Positions 1-9,171 of a stretch of 64,000 bases of DNA are shown here, one piece after another. Source of the stretch: Marinobacterium zhoushanense (lineage in GTDB: Bacteria > Pseudomonadota > Gammaproteobacteria > Pseudomonadales > Balneatricaceae). Numbering within the stretch: the first letter of the stretch is position 1; each line of letters begins with the position of its first letter. The translations under genes were made by a program, and so were the position numbers. The stretch is taken from contig NZ_BMIJ01000001.1 in the NCBI RefSeq assembly GCF_014641945.1, positions 1 through 64,000 of the forward strand. Direction: 5' to 3'. The notes beneath the pieces are model-generated. The model saw only the letters and a program-made list of their open reading frames with translations. It was not told the origin of the DNA and did not search any database.

Positions 1-579
1 CTTCATGATGTCCGGCAGCTTGGCGTAGCGCGGCTCGTTCAGGCGCAGGTCGGTGGTGACGATGGCCGGCAGATCCAGAGACAGGGTTTTCAGACCGCCG
101 TCCACCTCGCGGGTAACGATCGCCTTATCGCCTTCGACCTTGACCGCGGAGGCGAAGGTGCCCTGGGGACGGCCGGTCAGTGCGGCGAGCATCTGCCCGG
201 TCTGGTTGTTGTCGGAATCGATCGACTGCTTGCCGAGGATCACCAGCCCCGGCTGTTCCGCTTCCACGACCTTGGCCAAGAGCTTGGCCACGTTGAGCGG
301 TTCCGGCATCGCATCGGTATCGATCTGGATGGCGCGATCGGCACCCAGGGCCAGCGCGGTGCGCAGCTGCTCCTGCACCGCTTTCGGGCCGATGGAAACG
401 ACGATCACTTCGGAGGCAACACCGGCCTCCTTCAGCCGGATCGCCTCTTCGACGGCGATCTCGCAGAAGGGGTTCAGGGCCATCTTGACGTTGGCCAGGT
501 CCACATCGGTGTTATCGGCTTTGACGCGTACCTTGACGTTGTAGTCGATGACGCGTTTGACGCTGACTAGTACTTTCAT
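1..579 (-). CDS. etfB: Electron transfer flavoprotein beta subunit, C-terminal part missing at window edge
   Basis: The minus strand reads [20 protein letters not shown] from an ATG at 579 and stays open to base 1, giving 193 codons without a stop. The opening, the [16 protein letters not shown] segment and the later [15 protein letters not shown] segment are characteristic of EtfB (family length about 250 aa), so roughly the last quarter lies outside the window. EtfB binds AMP and, with the FAD-carrying EtfA, takes electrons from acyl-CoA dehydrogenases to ETF-ubiquinone oxidoreductase. It lies directly downstream of an acyl-CoA dehydrogenase on the same strand, which fits an operon in which the dehydrogenase passes electrons to this ETF; etfA probably follows beyond base 1. 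Confidence 0.93.
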   Translation of the reverse strand, partial: MKVLVSVKRVIDYNVKVRVKADNTDVDLANVKMALNPFCEIAVEEAIRLKEAGVASEVIVVSIGPKAVQEQLRTALALGADRAIQIDTDAMPEPLNVAKLLAKVVEAEQPGLVILGKQSIDSDNNQTGQMLAALTGRPQGTFASAVKVEGDKAIVTREVDGGLKTLSLDLPAIVTTDLRLNEPRYAKLPDIMK

Positions 580-627
580 TGTTGTTCTCTACCCGCTTTG
601 CTATTCAGTGATTCCAGTCAGGCACGG

Positions 628-2406
628 TTAAAACTGTGACTCCGGCAGTGCCATGACACTTTCGCTACCCTCGACAACCGTCTCGAGCAGCCCCTGTACC
701 CGCGGCAGCAGGTGTTCGCAGAAGAAACGTGCGGTGGTGACTTTCGCCTGCAGGAACTCGGTATCGCCCTCACCGGCGGCAATCAGTGCTGTGGCGCGCT
801 GGGCCATACGGCAGCTCACCCAGGCCCCGCACAGGTAGCCCATCAGCATCATAAACGGCACACTGACGGCACCCGGTGCATCCGCCGACTGGGCACCCTT
901 GTCGAGCAGCCAGCCCACCGCCTGGCGCGCTTCGTCCAGCGCTTTGACCAGATGACGGTTCAGGACGCTCAGCTCAGGCGTGGCGGCCAGTTCACGGCTG
1001 CACTCCTCGATCTCGTCGAGCAGGGCGTTGACCGCAGCCCCCTGGTTACGCAGGATCTTGCGCCCCACCAGATCCAGCGCCTGGATACCGGTAGTGCCCT
1101 CATAAATCGTCAGAATGCGCGCATCGCGGTAGTGCTGCGCCGAGCCGGTCTCCTCGATGAAGCCCATGCCACCATGTACCTGGGTACCGAGATAGGTGAC
1201 CTCCTGGGACATCTCGGTCAGCCAGCCCTTGACGATCGGCGTAAACAGCTCGACCCGGTCAAAGCTCCGGCGCGCCTGCTCTGCATCGGCCGCGCTCTTG
1301 GCCTTGTCGGCTTCGGCAGAGGCCAGCAGTGCCAGACCACGCATCGCTTCGATGGAAGCACGCATCTGCATCAGCATGCGCCGTACGTCCGGGAACTCGA
1401 TGATGGCGATCTTGCTGCCATCCCGGCGTGTGCCCTGAATGCGTTCGCGGGCATAGGTCACCGCTTGCTGGTAGGAGCGCTCGGATATACCCAGTCCCTG
1501 CAGACCCACCGCCTGACGGGCGTGGTTCATCATCGTGAACATGTAGGCCAGCCCTTGGTGCGGCTCACCGACCAGATAGCCCACGGCGCCGCCATTTTCA
1601 CCAAAACTCATCACGCAGGTCGGGCTGGCGTGGATACCGAGCTTGTGCTCCAGCGAGACACAGTGCGCATCGTTGCGGACGCTCGGCTCGCCCTGCTCGT
1701 CGAGCAGGAACTTGGGTACGATAAACAGCGAGATACCTTTCACGCCCGCCGGCGCATCCGGCAGGCGCGCCAGCACCAGGTGCACCACATTCGGCGTCAT
1801 TTGATGATCACCCCAGGTGATGAAGATCTTCTGACCGGTGATCAGGTAGTGGTCTCCCTCGGGCACTGCCTTGGTGGTGATCGCCGCCAGATCTGAGCCG
1901 GCACCCGGTTCGGTCAGGTTCATGGTGCCGGTCCACTCACCGGAAACCATTTTCGGCAGCCAGATCGCCTTCAGCTCATCGCTGGCATGATGCAGGATCG
2001 CTTCGGTGGCGCCCTGGGTCAGCAGCGGACATAGGCTGTAGGCCAGGTTGGCGGACTGCCAGACTTCGTTGACCGCGGTGCCGAGTACGTTGGGCAGCGC
2101 CTGTCCACCGAACGCCTCGGGGAAGGTCAGCGTCGGCCAGCCACCTTCGACAAACGCCTGATAGGCGTCGGCAAAACCGGCGGTCTCCTGAACACCCTGC
2201 TCGCCCAGAGTCGCCCCCTCACGGTCGCCTACCTGGTTCAGCGGTGCCAATACCTCGCCACCGAATTTGCCGGCCTCTTCAAGGATAGCTTCCGCCAGCT
2301 CACCATTGACTTCATCCAGCCCCGCCTGCTCGCACAGCTGATCGAACCCGACCAGCTCACGCAGGACGAAAGTGACATCTTTGTAAGGGTGCTGATATTC
2401 GGACAT
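628..2406 (-). CDS. Acyl-CoA dehydrogenase, long (about 590 aa) FadE/DmdC-like form
   Basis: A 592-aa flavoprotein that should catalyse FAD-dependent alpha,beta-dehydrogenation of an acyl-CoA. It has the N-terminal helical domain, the middle beta domain with MNLTEPGAGSDLAAI and FITWGDH, and the C-terminal domain with the YEGTTGIQALDLVGRK segment, whose Glu is the usual catalytic base. About 130 further residues at the C-terminus correspond to the extra domain seen in the DmdC/AcdA-like long branch. It sits between the FadB-like gene upstream and etfB downstream on the same strand. Chain-length specificity cannot be read from the sequence: DmdC homologues act on methylthiopropionyl-CoA, but many members are general fatty acyl-CoA enzymes. 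Confidence 0.9.
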   Translation of the reverse strand: MSEYQHPYKDVTFVLRELVGFDQLCEQAGLDEVNGELAEAILEEAGKFGGEVLAPLNQVGDREGATLGEQGVQETAGFADAYQAFVEGGWPTLTFPEAFGGQALPNVLGTAVNEVWQSANLAYSLCPLLTQGATEAILHHASDELKAIWLPKMVSGEWTGTMNLTEPGAGSDLAAITTKAVPEGDHYLITGQKIFITWGDHQMTPNVVHLVLARLPDAPAGVKGISLFIVPKFLLDEQGEPSVRNDAHCVSLEHKLGIHASPTCVMSFGENGGAVGYLVGEPHQGLAYMFTMMNHARQAVGLQGLGISERSYQQAVTYARERIQGTRRDGSKIAIIEFPDVRRMLMQMRASIEAMRGLALLASAEADKAKSAADAEQARRSFDRVELFTPIVKGWLTEMSQEVTYLGTQVHGGMGFIEETGSAQHYRDARILTIYEGTTGIQALDLVGRKILRNQGAAVNALLDEIEECSRELAATPELSVLNRHLVKALDEARQAVGWLLDKGAQSADAPGAVSVPFMMLMGYLCGAWVSCRMAQRATALIAAGEGDTEFLQAKVTTARFFCEHLLPRVQGLLETVVEGSESVMALPESQF

Positions 2407-2462
2407 CGTTTACTCCTGGATCTTCTGCCCCACGTGGCTTCCCGCGCGGGGCAATATTCAGT

Positions 2463-4577
2463 TTAGAAGAAGGACTCACCTGACTGGACACGAAGGCGGA
2501 AGCTTTCCGGCAACTGATACAAGGGGCCAAGATCGCCCAACGCATCCACTTTCGCCGCAAACTCGGTGAGTCCCTGATGGTCTATGTAGCGCAGTGCACC
2601 ACCGCGGAATTTAGGGAAGCCAATCCCCATGATCAGCCCCATGTCGACTTCGGCAGCGCTGCCGACGATCCCCTCATCCAGGCAGAGGAAGGACTCGAGA
2701 CAGAGCGGGATCATCATGCGGTCGATGATCTGCTGATCGCTGATTTCGATCTGTTCCTGAACCCGGACCTCGATCAGATCCAGAGCGGCCTGGCAGGCCT
2801 GTTTGTTTCGCGGACCGTTACTGTAGTCGTAGAAACCACGGCCGTTTTTCTGCCCCAGTGCCCCCTGCTCAAGCAGCTCTTCGATAATGGGCTTGTGGTC
2901 GTGCCCCATGCGCTCGGGATAGCCGGCCTGCAGCACCTCGTCGGCGTGAACCATGGTGTCGAGACCAACCACATCGGCCAGATACGCCGGCCCCATGGGC
3001 CAGCCGAAGGCTTCCATCACCCGGTCGATGCGCTGGAAATCCACGCCGTCGTGCAGCAAGCGGTTGAATGCGTTGAAATAGGGGAAGAGCACGCGATTGA
3101 CCAGGAACCCCGGGCAGTCGTTGACCACGATCGGCGTCTTGCCCATCTTCAGCGCGCATGCGACCGCCGTGGCAACCGCCGTCTCACTGCTCTTTTCACC
3201 CCGGATCACCTCGACCAGCGGCATCATCGGCACCGGGTTGAAGAAATGCATGCCACAGAAGTTTTCCGGGCGTTGTAGCCCCTGGGCCAGGGAGGTGATC
3301 GAGATGGTCGAGGTATTGGAGGTCAGAATGGCCTCGGACGGTAGCTTGGATTCGGTTTCGGTCAACACCGCGTGCTTGATCTTTTCGTTTTCAACCACCG
3401 CTTCAACCACCAGACCGACCCGATCAAAGCCGTCGAACTCGAGGGTCGGCTCGATCAGATTCAGGCAATCCTTCTTGGTGCTTTCGTCCATCTTGCCCTT
3501 GGCTACCTGCCTATCGAGCGCCTTGGTCGCGGTATCGATGCCCAGCTCCAACGCTTCCTGACGAATATCCTTCAGGATCACCGGCGTACCGGTTACCGCC
3601 GCCTGGTAGGCGATACCGCCCCCCATGATCCCGGCACCGAGCACAGCCAGCTTATCGACCGGGCGAGCGGCCTTGGCCGCCTGTTTGCCCACCTGCTTGA
3701 CACGCTGATCATTGATAAACAACCCCACCAGGCTCTTGGCACAGTCACTCTGGCCAAGTCTGACGAAACACTCCCGCTCGGCTGCCAGCGCCTGCTCGAA
3801 ACTCAAATCTGCATGCTTTTCGACGAGTTTCAGTATTGCCTCTGCCGCCGGGTAATCCGCCTTCAGATAGGCGGAAAACGCCTGCTCATCAATCTGCACA
3901 TCGAGCACTGGGTTTTGCTTGCTCGCGCGTAGCTGACGGTAATCGACCTCCGCGCTTGCCATCTGTTTGAGCAGATTCAGCGCGGCATCAGCCAGCTCAG
4001 CATCAGCCACACACTGATTCGCCAGGCCAAGCTCTGCAGCCTTGGCAGCGCTCACCGGCTTGCCCGACAACATCATCTCCAATGCCGGCATCACCCCGGC
4101 AAGGCGGCTGGCCCGAACGGTACCGCCCCAACCCGGGCATAGTCCCAAGGTAACCTCCGGCAATCCGACCTTGGCGCTCTGCGCAATCACACGGGCATCG
4201 GCCAGCAACGCGAGTTCCAGACCACCGCCGAGCGCCAGTCCATTGATGGCGGCCACGCTGGGAAACGGCAGATTCTCGATACGATTGAATAGTGCGTGCG
4301 ACTGCGCGGCCCAGGCTGCAAACGCCGCGGCGGAGTTATTGAACAGTGGAGGAAACTCGAAGATGTCGGCACCGACCACGAAGGTCGCTTTTGTACTGGC
4401 GATCAGCAGCCCGCTCACCGATGCATCTGACTCGAGCAATTCACACACCGATTCCAGCTCTTGTAGAAACGCTGAGCCGATAGAGTTAACGCTACTCCCC
4501 TGCTTACAGATATCGAGTCTTACCAAACCCGAATTGTCTTCAATTCGCTGCAGCCTCAGTAAGTCACCGCTGTACAT
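2463..4577 (-). CDS. FadB-like multifunctional enoyl-CoA hydratase / 3-hydroxyacyl-CoA dehydrogenase
   Basis: About 704 aa from the chosen ATG at 4577, which has GGAG six bases upstream and matches the FadB N-terminus (MYSGDLLRL); an in-frame ATG at 4694 would add 39 residues unlike the family. Order of domains: crotonase fold (about 1-190, with NGLALGGGLELALLADARV and LPEVTLGLCPGWGG carrying the two glutamates of the hydratase site), linker, NAD-binding Rossmann domain (VLGAGIMGGGIAYQAA), then hydroxyacyl-CoA dehydrogenase domains with the GMHFFNPVPMMPLVEVIRG His motif. It should hydrate enoyl-CoA and oxidise 3-hydroxyacyl-CoA in beta-oxidation. No thiolase (fadA) follows it, unlike the classical fadBA pair; acyl-CoA dehydrogenase and etfB do. 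Confidence 0.92.
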   Translation of the reverse strand: MYSGDLLRLQRIEDNSGLVRLDICKQGSSVNSIGSAFLQELESVCELLESDASVSGLLIASTKATFVVGADIFEFPPLFNNSAAAFAAWAAQSHALFNRIENLPFPSVAAINGLALGGGLELALLADARVIAQSAKVGLPEVTLGLCPGWGGTVRASRLAGVMPALEMMLSGKPVSAAKAAELGLANQCVADAELADAALNLLKQMASAEVDYRQLRASKQNPVLDVQIDEQAFSAYLKADYPAAEAILKLVEKHADLSFEQALAAERECFVRLGQSDCAKSLVGLFINDQRVKQVGKQAAKAARPVDKLAVLGAGIMGGGIAYQAAVTGTPVILKDIRQEALELGIDTATKALDRQVAKGKMDESTKKDCLNLIEPTLEFDGFDRVGLVVEAVVENEKIKHAVLTETESKLPSEAILTSNTSTISITSLAQGLQRPENFCGMHFFNPVPMMPLVEVIRGEKSSETAVATAVACALKMGKTPIVVNDCPGFLVNRVLFPYFNAFNRLLHDGVDFQRIDRVMEAFGWPMGPAYLADVVGLDTMVHADEVLQAGYPERMGHDHKPIIEELLEQGALGQKNGRGFYDYSNGPRNKQACQAALDLIEVRVQEQIEISDQQIIDRMMIPLCLESFLCLDEGIVGSAAEVDMGLIMGIGFPKFRGGALRYIDHQGLTEFAAKVDALGDLGPLYQLPESFRLRVQSGESFF

Positions 4578-4752
4578 GAAAATCTCCATAAATCGGTGGG
4601 ACGAGCGGGTTTGCTTAGCCCCTGTATTTTTCATGTAAGTGTTCCAGCCCAGCCGTGCTAATCCAATGACTAAGGTTACCCAATTAATTAGCATTTTCGG
4701 TCACGAGGTTTACAATCGAACTGTTGTCAGGCTACAGAAGTCCGAGTTTAAG

Positions 4753-5754
4753 ATGAGCTTTGAAAACCAAACCGTATCTGTCCACTACGCCCGTGCGGTG
4801 GCGGATGCAGCAATATCACGGGGCTATTCGGTAGAGACGCTGATGCGCTCTGCAGCGATAAATGAAAACTTGCTCGAATCGGACGACATACGCATCACGC
4901 CGGAGCAGCTTGCCTATCTAATGAGAGCGGCCTGGCAACTGGAGGATGATGAGTTTTTGGGCATGGCTGGGGTTACATCCCGACACGGGGTATTTACGCT
5001 GATGGCAAAGCAGGCGGTTCACTGTAAAAACCTGCGCGGGGTCTATCGCCACCTTTGTCGCTTCTACAACCTGTGCACAACCGCTTTCGAGCTCAGCTTC
5101 AGCTTCGACGAGCGACTGGCCCGCATGAGCATGAAGCTATCGCAGCCGGAGTATGACAAACACCATATGCTGATCGACTTTCTGCTGCTGCTCTGGCACC
5201 GGTTCCCTGCCTGGCTGGTCGGCAACCGGATACCTCTGAACGGGGTCTATTTTGACTTCCCCAAACCAGCGCACTCCGCCGAATACCGTCTGCTGTTCCC
5301 CTGCCCCGCGCATTACGACCGGGAGTCGTCCTACTTCACCTTCTCGTCAGAGCTGTTGACCCTGCCCGTGGTGCAGACCCCCGAAACCCTCAAAACCCAT
5401 CTCAGGCGAGCCCCGCTGGACTGGTTCAAGCGACAGAACTTCTACCCCACTTACACCCGCAAGATACTCGACACCCTGACCTCCGATGATGGCTTCGAGA
5501 ACTGGCAGTTCGAGGAGATTGCCGAATCAATGGCGATGACAACACGCACCCTCAGGCGCAAACTCACGGAGGAGAGAACCTCCTTTCAGGAGATCAAGAA
5601 TATTGCCCGCCGCGACACCGCCATTCACCTGCTGTCACAAAAAAACCTTCCGATCGCGAGCATTGCCCATCAACTGGGCTATTCCGACGCCCCCTCATTC
5701 TCGCGTGCCTTCAAGGAGTGGACCGGCGTGACACCCAAAAGCTACAAGCGGTAA
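4753..5754 (+). CDS. AraC-family transcriptional regulator (arabinose-binding-like N-terminal domain)
   Basis: 333 aa from ATG 4753; the open frame extends upstream to 4639, but the family-like sequence begins at MSFENQTVSVHYARAV. The first 200 residues resemble the Arabinose_bd domain found in OruR/ArgR-type regulators. The last 100 residues are an AraC double helix-turn-helix, with IAESMAMTTRTLRRKL and IAHQLGYSDAPSFSRAFKEW followed by TGVTPKSYKR. It is divergent from the FadB-like gene, with about 175 bp between the chosen starts, so it most likely controls the beta-oxidation genes in response to an acyl-CoA or fatty acid. The ligand is not known. Confidence 0.88.
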   Translation: MSFENQTVSVHYARAVADAAISRGYSVETLMRSAAINENLLESDDIRITPEQLAYLMRAAWQLEDDEFLGMAGVTSRHGVFTLMAKQAVHCKNLRGVYRHLCRFYNLCTTAFELSFSFDERLARMSMKLSQPEYDKHHMLIDFLLLLWHRFPAWLVGNRIPLNGVYFDFPKPAHSAEYRLLFPCPAHYDRESSYFTFSSELLTLPVVQTPETLKTHLRRAPLDWFKRQNFYPTYTRKILDTLTSDDGFENWQFEEIAESMAMTTRTLRRKLTEERTSFQEIKNIARRDTAIHLLSQKNLPIASIAHQLGYSDAPSFSRAFKEWTGVTPKSYKR

Positions 5755-5954
5755 AGCAGCTCAAGAGCGTATCCAATAGCAGTCACATCCAACCAGCTCG
5801 GTGACCGGTTGGCAAAAAAAAGTGTCCAGTTATTTTATAAGGCTTGCCGCAGGCATCCACTAAGCTATTATGGGCGGCACTCTAGAGTTACATAGACTGT
5901 ACGATGCCGGCTGCCGACTGGAATGATGGCGACCGGCGGGTAAAGGAGCACCCA
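5755..5954. other. Intergenic region before the FecR-domain gene
   Basis: About 200 bp between the AraC gene and the FecR-domain gene. It contains an A-run after an imperfect CCAACC/GGTTGG pair near 5789-5812, but no T-run on either strand at the right place, so I do not call a terminator. A good ribosome-binding site (AAAGGAG, 5942-5948) precedes the next start. I see no small gene here. Confidence 0.5.
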
Positions 5955-6419
5955 ATGCACCCTGCGCGGAAACTCTGCCTTTCACTGGCAATGATACTGG
6001 CGCCTGCATTTGCAATGGCGGAGCCTATTGCAACGATCAAGAAGCTTAGCGGAGATGTTTCGATCATCCGCGGTGCAGACACACTTCCGGCGTCCCTTGG
6101 CGCGCGAGTTCATCAGCACGACAGAATCTCCACCAGCGCCCAAGGCCGAATTGGCTTGCTGTTCGATGACGACTCCCGTCTCGCGGCAGGACCGGGTTCC
6201 AGCCTTTCGCTTTCGAACTATTCCTACGACCGCCACACACGCACAGGGGCGATTGATGTACAGGTCGACGAAGGAACGGTTTCGGTGATTGCGGGTAGGG
6301 TCGCTGAGCACAACCCCGATGCACTCAACGTTTCATATCCTGCCGCATCGGCGGTAGCCATTCGCGGGAACACATTCTCGGTCAAGGTAGACAACTCAAA
6401 AAAAGAGGGTAACGACTAA
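5955..6419 (+). CDS. Secreted FecR-domain protein
   Basis: 154 aa from ATG 5955, chosen because AAAGGAG lies seven bases upstream and the protein then starts with a clear signal peptide (MHPARKLCLSLAMILAPAFA, cleavage near AMA-EP). The mature part is a FecR-type beta-rich domain: VSIIRGADTLPASLGARV, then a DRISTSAQGRIGLLFDDDSRLAAGP stretch and VAIRGNTFSV near the end. In such loci, short periplasmic FecR proteins usually accompany type I secretion or surface adhesin genes, not iron sensing. The stop overlaps the start of the next gene by one base (TAATG), so the two are translationally coupled. Confidence 0.85.
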   Translation: MHPARKLCLSLAMILAPAFAMAEPIATIKKLSGDVSIIRGADTLPASLGARVHQHDRISTSAQGRIGLLFDDDSRLAAGPGSSLSLSNYSYDRHTRTGAIDVQVDEGTVSVIAGRVAEHNPDALNVSYPAASAVAIRGNTFSVKVDNSKKEGND

Positions 6420-6973
6420 TGATAAGAGCTGCAGCTACCCTTAGCTCAGTCCTGCTTCTTCTCGGCATCTCTGGCTGTAGCGTTTACAGCGGTGCAGTGA
6501 ACACCTTTGGCCCGGACAAACCGGTGTCGGATCTAGCCGTCAACACAGACGGTGAGCTTATGCTATCCAAGGAGCCGCCACCGTTTTGCCCGGCGCCGGT
6601 CGCAGACTCCTTCGAAGAGGTCGACCAGGCGATGCCAGCGGCCCCAATCTATAAGCAGCTATACTTCATTTTCGATTCTGATGAGCTGACTGAACAGTCG
6701 CGCAGAGATGCGGAAGCGATATATCAGGCGGTTCTTGAGCGCGATGCGCCAGAGGTTTTGGTCACCGGCCATACCGACACATCCGGCTCGGTGAAACTTA
6801 ACGATGCATTGTCCAAGCGTCGTGCCGAAGCGGTGCGGGAAGATCTTATCGAGATCGGAGTGAAGCCGGACACGATACGCACCTTCCACAAGGGCGAGTC
6901 GGAACCGCTGATCGATACCGGCGACGGTGTTAAAGAGCTGCGTAACCGTCGTGTCGAAATCAATGTTCGCTAG
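6419..6973 (+). CDS. OmpA-family peptidoglycan-binding lipoprotein
   Basis: 184 aa. The N-terminus is a lipoprotein signal with lipobox ISGC (Cys20), followed by about 70 unconserved residues and a C-terminal OmpA-like domain (about 80-184): LYFIFDSDELTEQSRRDAEA, VTGHTDTSGSVKLNDALSKR, and LRNRRVEINVR. The TDTSGS and NRRVEI elements are the usual diaminopimelate/peptidoglycan contacts. It should be anchored in the outer membrane and grip the wall. It lies between the FecR-domain protein (one-base overlap) and a TolC-type channel 17 bases downstream, an arrangement seen in RTX-adhesin secretion loci. Confidence 0.9.
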   Translation: MIRAAATLSSVLLLLGISGCSVYSGAVNTFGPDKPVSDLAVNTDGELMLSKEPPPFCPAPVADSFEEVDQAMPAAPIYKQLYFIFDSDELTEQSRRDAEAIYQAVLERDAPEVLVTGHTDTSGSVKLNDALSKRRAEAVREDLIEIGVKPDTIRTFHKGESEPLIDTGDGVKELRNRRVEINVR

Positions 6974-6990
6974 TTGAACGAGGCAAGCTT

Positions 6991-8319
6991 ATGAACAGGG
7001 AATGGATGCGTAAAACCCTTTGTTTCGCTCTGGCGAGCGGCACGCTAAGTCTGATGCCATTCACGGCCAGTGCGCAGACGATCAATGAAGCGATCGAAGA
7101 GACCATGGAAACCAACCCTCAGGTTCTCTTCTCGGCGACCCGTAGCAAAACCGATGCACAGCAGATCGGCATCGCGAAAAGCGGTTACTACCCCAAGGTC
7201 GACCTGACTGTCGGCTACGGTTATGAGTGGACCGACAACGCCAGCACTGAAGATACCGACATGACCCGTCGTGAAAACAGCATCCGGGCCACCCAGATGC
7301 TTTACGATGGCTATGCGACCAAGAGCAGCGTGGACTCAGCCGAGTCCGGCGCTCAGGCATCGGTGTTGGACCTGGCGGCCACCTCCGAAGATATGGCCCT
7401 CAAGGTCACCGAGGTCTACCTCGATGTGCTGCGCTATCAGCAGTTGCTGACGCTGACCCAAGAAAGCCTGGACGCACATCAGGCGACCCATGACCGCATC
7501 AAGCAGCGTTACGATTCAGGTCTTGGCACTCAGTCGGATCTTCAGCAGGCTCAGTCACGCCTGGCGCTGGCAAAGTCCAACATGGTGGTAGCTGAGGGCA
7601 ACCTCTGGGAAGCGGCGATCAACTTCGAACGCGTGGTCGGCCACCCGCCCAAAGACCTGGTGATGCCGGAAGACGACTGCTGCACCTACCTGCCCTCGAC
7701 ACCGGAAGATGCCGTCACCATCGCCCTGACGACACACCCCGCGCTACTGGCTGCCATTGCACGACATGAGTCGTCTCTGGCGCAGGAGAACATTGCACGT
7801 GCCGCCTTTCATCCGCAGCTGGACCTGGAGTTGAGTGCCGCTACCAACCATGGCGTTGACGGCAAGAACTACACCGAGGACGAGATGCTGGCGATGCTGA
7901 AGATGCGCTACAACGCCTACAACGGTGGCGCAGACAGCGCCCGCGTCGAGCAGCTCCAGCACCTGAGCAAGGCACAGCGCGCGTCGGTGCTCAAGGTTCA
8001 GCGCGAACTCAAGGCCGATGCGTTCTCGTCATGGAACAAGCTGAAAAACATCTATGACACCCAGCCGCAACTTGAGCGGCACGCCAAGTCAGCAGCTGAA
8101 ACACGTTCGGCCTATACTCGCCAGTTCGATATCGGCCAGCGCTCGCTGCTCGACCTGCTCGATACCGAAAATGAGTATTTCACTGCTCGCTCGGCCGAGA
8201 TCCACGGCACCTTTGACGAATGGTACGCCCGCTACCGCCTGCTCGCCGATGTCGGCAAGCTGCTATTGGCGATGCAGGTCTCCCCGGACTTTGACTCAGT
8301 CGAACTCGCCGGTCAGTAA
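6991..8319 (+). CDS. TolC-family outer membrane channel (type I secretion, LapE/AggA-like)
   Basis: 442 aa with signal peptide (cleavage after FTASA, before QTINEAIE). The protein has two repeats of long coiled helices: IDEAIE-like start, ATRSKTDAQQIGIAKSGYYPKVDLTVGYGYEW, then the second half QENIARAAFHPQLDLELSAATNHG and LDLLDTENEYFTARSAE, the hallmark LD-N-Y motif of TolC. It should form the outer membrane exit tunnel of a type I secretion or efflux system. It is third in a FecR-OmpA-TolC operon. The matching ABC exporter, membrane-fusion protein and substrate adhesin are not next to it; the following gene is a convergent GST. Confidence 0.92.
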   Translation: MNREWMRKTLCFALASGTLSLMPFTASAQTINEAIEETMETNPQVLFSATRSKTDAQQIGIAKSGYYPKVDLTVGYGYEWTDNASTEDTDMTRRENSIRATQMLYDGYATKSSVDSAESGAQASVLDLAATSEDMALKVTEVYLDVLRYQQLLTLTQESLDAHQATHDRIKQRYDSGLGTQSDLQQAQSRLALAKSNMVVAEGNLWEAAINFERVVGHPPKDLVMPEDDCCTYLPSTPEDAVTIALTTHPALLAAIARHESSLAQENIARAAFHPQLDLELSAATNHGVDGKNYTEDEMLAMLKMRYNAYNGGADSARVEQLQHLSKAQRASVLKVQRELKADAFSSWNKLKNIYDTQPQLERHAKSAAETRSAYTRQFDIGQRSLLDLLDTENEYFTARSAEIHGTFDEWYARYRLLADVGKLLLAMQVSPDFDSVELAGQ

Positions 8320-8330
8320 GCACATTGCAA

Positions 8331-8375
8331 ATATAAAAACGGCGATATCGGGACTCCGATATCGCCGTTTTTATA
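8331..8375. terminator. Bidirectional rho-independent terminator
   Basis: A perfect 21-bp inverted repeat: arms 8331-8351 and 8355-8375 with a three-base loop ACT. The arms carry an A-run on the left and a T-run on the right, so a GC stem with U-tail forms on both strands. It sits between the convergent TolC and GST genes and should stop both. Confidence 0.95.
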
Positions 8376-8394
8376 TCCTCAAACCAGGCTGCAA

Positions 8395-9057
8395 TCAGTC
8401 GGCCGGCACACCCTTCTCTTCTGCGTCCAGCACCTGAAGCTCCATCTGAGCAGCACCGATCCACTCGCGAATGGCAACATCATTGAGTACGGTCTGCATA
8501 TACTCGTTTGCCAACTCACTCAGTTCGCTGCCATAGGTATGGAAGCGCAACGCGACCGGCGCAAACATCGCATCGGCGATCGAGCGCTCACCGAACAACC
8601 ACGGCCCCCGTTCGGCAAAGCGCTGACGCAGCGCAGACCAGATACGGTCGATACGCCGAATCTCGCCGGCGCAGGCGTCCGATACCGTCAGCTCGCGGCG
8701 GGCACGGCAATTCATCGGCATCTCCTGACGCAGATTGAAAAAACCCGAGTGCATCTCACAGCTTATCGCCCGAGCCAGAGCGCGATCAGCTGGATCTCGC
8801 GGCCAGCCTGCACCCTGGAGATAGGCGTCATTGACATATTCAGCTATCGCCAGAGAGTCCCAAACCCGCAATCCGTTATCGATCAGTACCGGTACCTTGC
8901 CGGCCTCCGAGTACTGGGCAATCTGCTGCTTGAAGCTATCCGTATCCAGCAATAGACCCACCTCAGTAAATGGCAGATCAAACCACTTCAGCACCAACCA
9001 GCCCCGTAGTGACCAGGAGGAATAGTTTTTATTGCCGATAACCAGTTCCATTGCCAA
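8395..9057 (-). CDS. Glutathione S-transferase family protein
   Basis: 220 aa. The N-terminal thioredoxin-like domain has NKNYSSWSLRGWLVLK (the SSWSLR segment carries the likely activating Ser), a KVPVLIDNGLRVWDSLAIAEY stretch with the conserved cis-Pro and DS glutathione contacts, and a helical C-terminal domain with GPWLFGERSIADAMFAPVALR. Soluble; substrate unknown. Start at 9057 (MAMEL) or two codons later at 9051. It is convergent with the TolC gene and separated from it by the bidirectional terminator. Confidence 0.88.
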   Translation of the reverse strand: MAMELVIGNKNYSSWSLRGWLVLKWFDLPFTEVGLLLDTDSFKQQIAQYSEAGKVPVLIDNGLRVWDSLAIAEYVNDAYLQGAGWPRDPADRALARAISCEMHSGFFNLRQEMPMNCRARRELTVSDACAGEIRRIDRIWSALRQRFAERGPWLFGERSIADAMFAPVALRFHTYGSELSELANEYMQTVLNDVAIREWIGAAQMELQVLDAEEKGVPAD

Positions 9058-9121
9058 TCTCCACTCAACGTTTACTACCAGTCTAGCGATACTTTACGTC
9101 ATTTCTGTTAGCCAGAAACGA

Positions 9122-9147
9122 TTGAGCCGGCAACTCGGCCGGCTCAA
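9122..9147 (-). terminator. Probable terminator after the YebC/YeeN gene
   Basis: Nine-base arms (9122-9130 and 9139-9147, TTGAGCCGG/CCGGCTCAA) with an eight-base loop lie 25 bases beyond the stop of the minus-strand YebC/YeeN gene. The tail after it on the minus strand is TCGTTTC, only weakly U-rich, so strength is uncertain. Confidence 0.5.
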
Positions 9148-9171
9148 CGATAACGCTTTTCACACCTTGGC

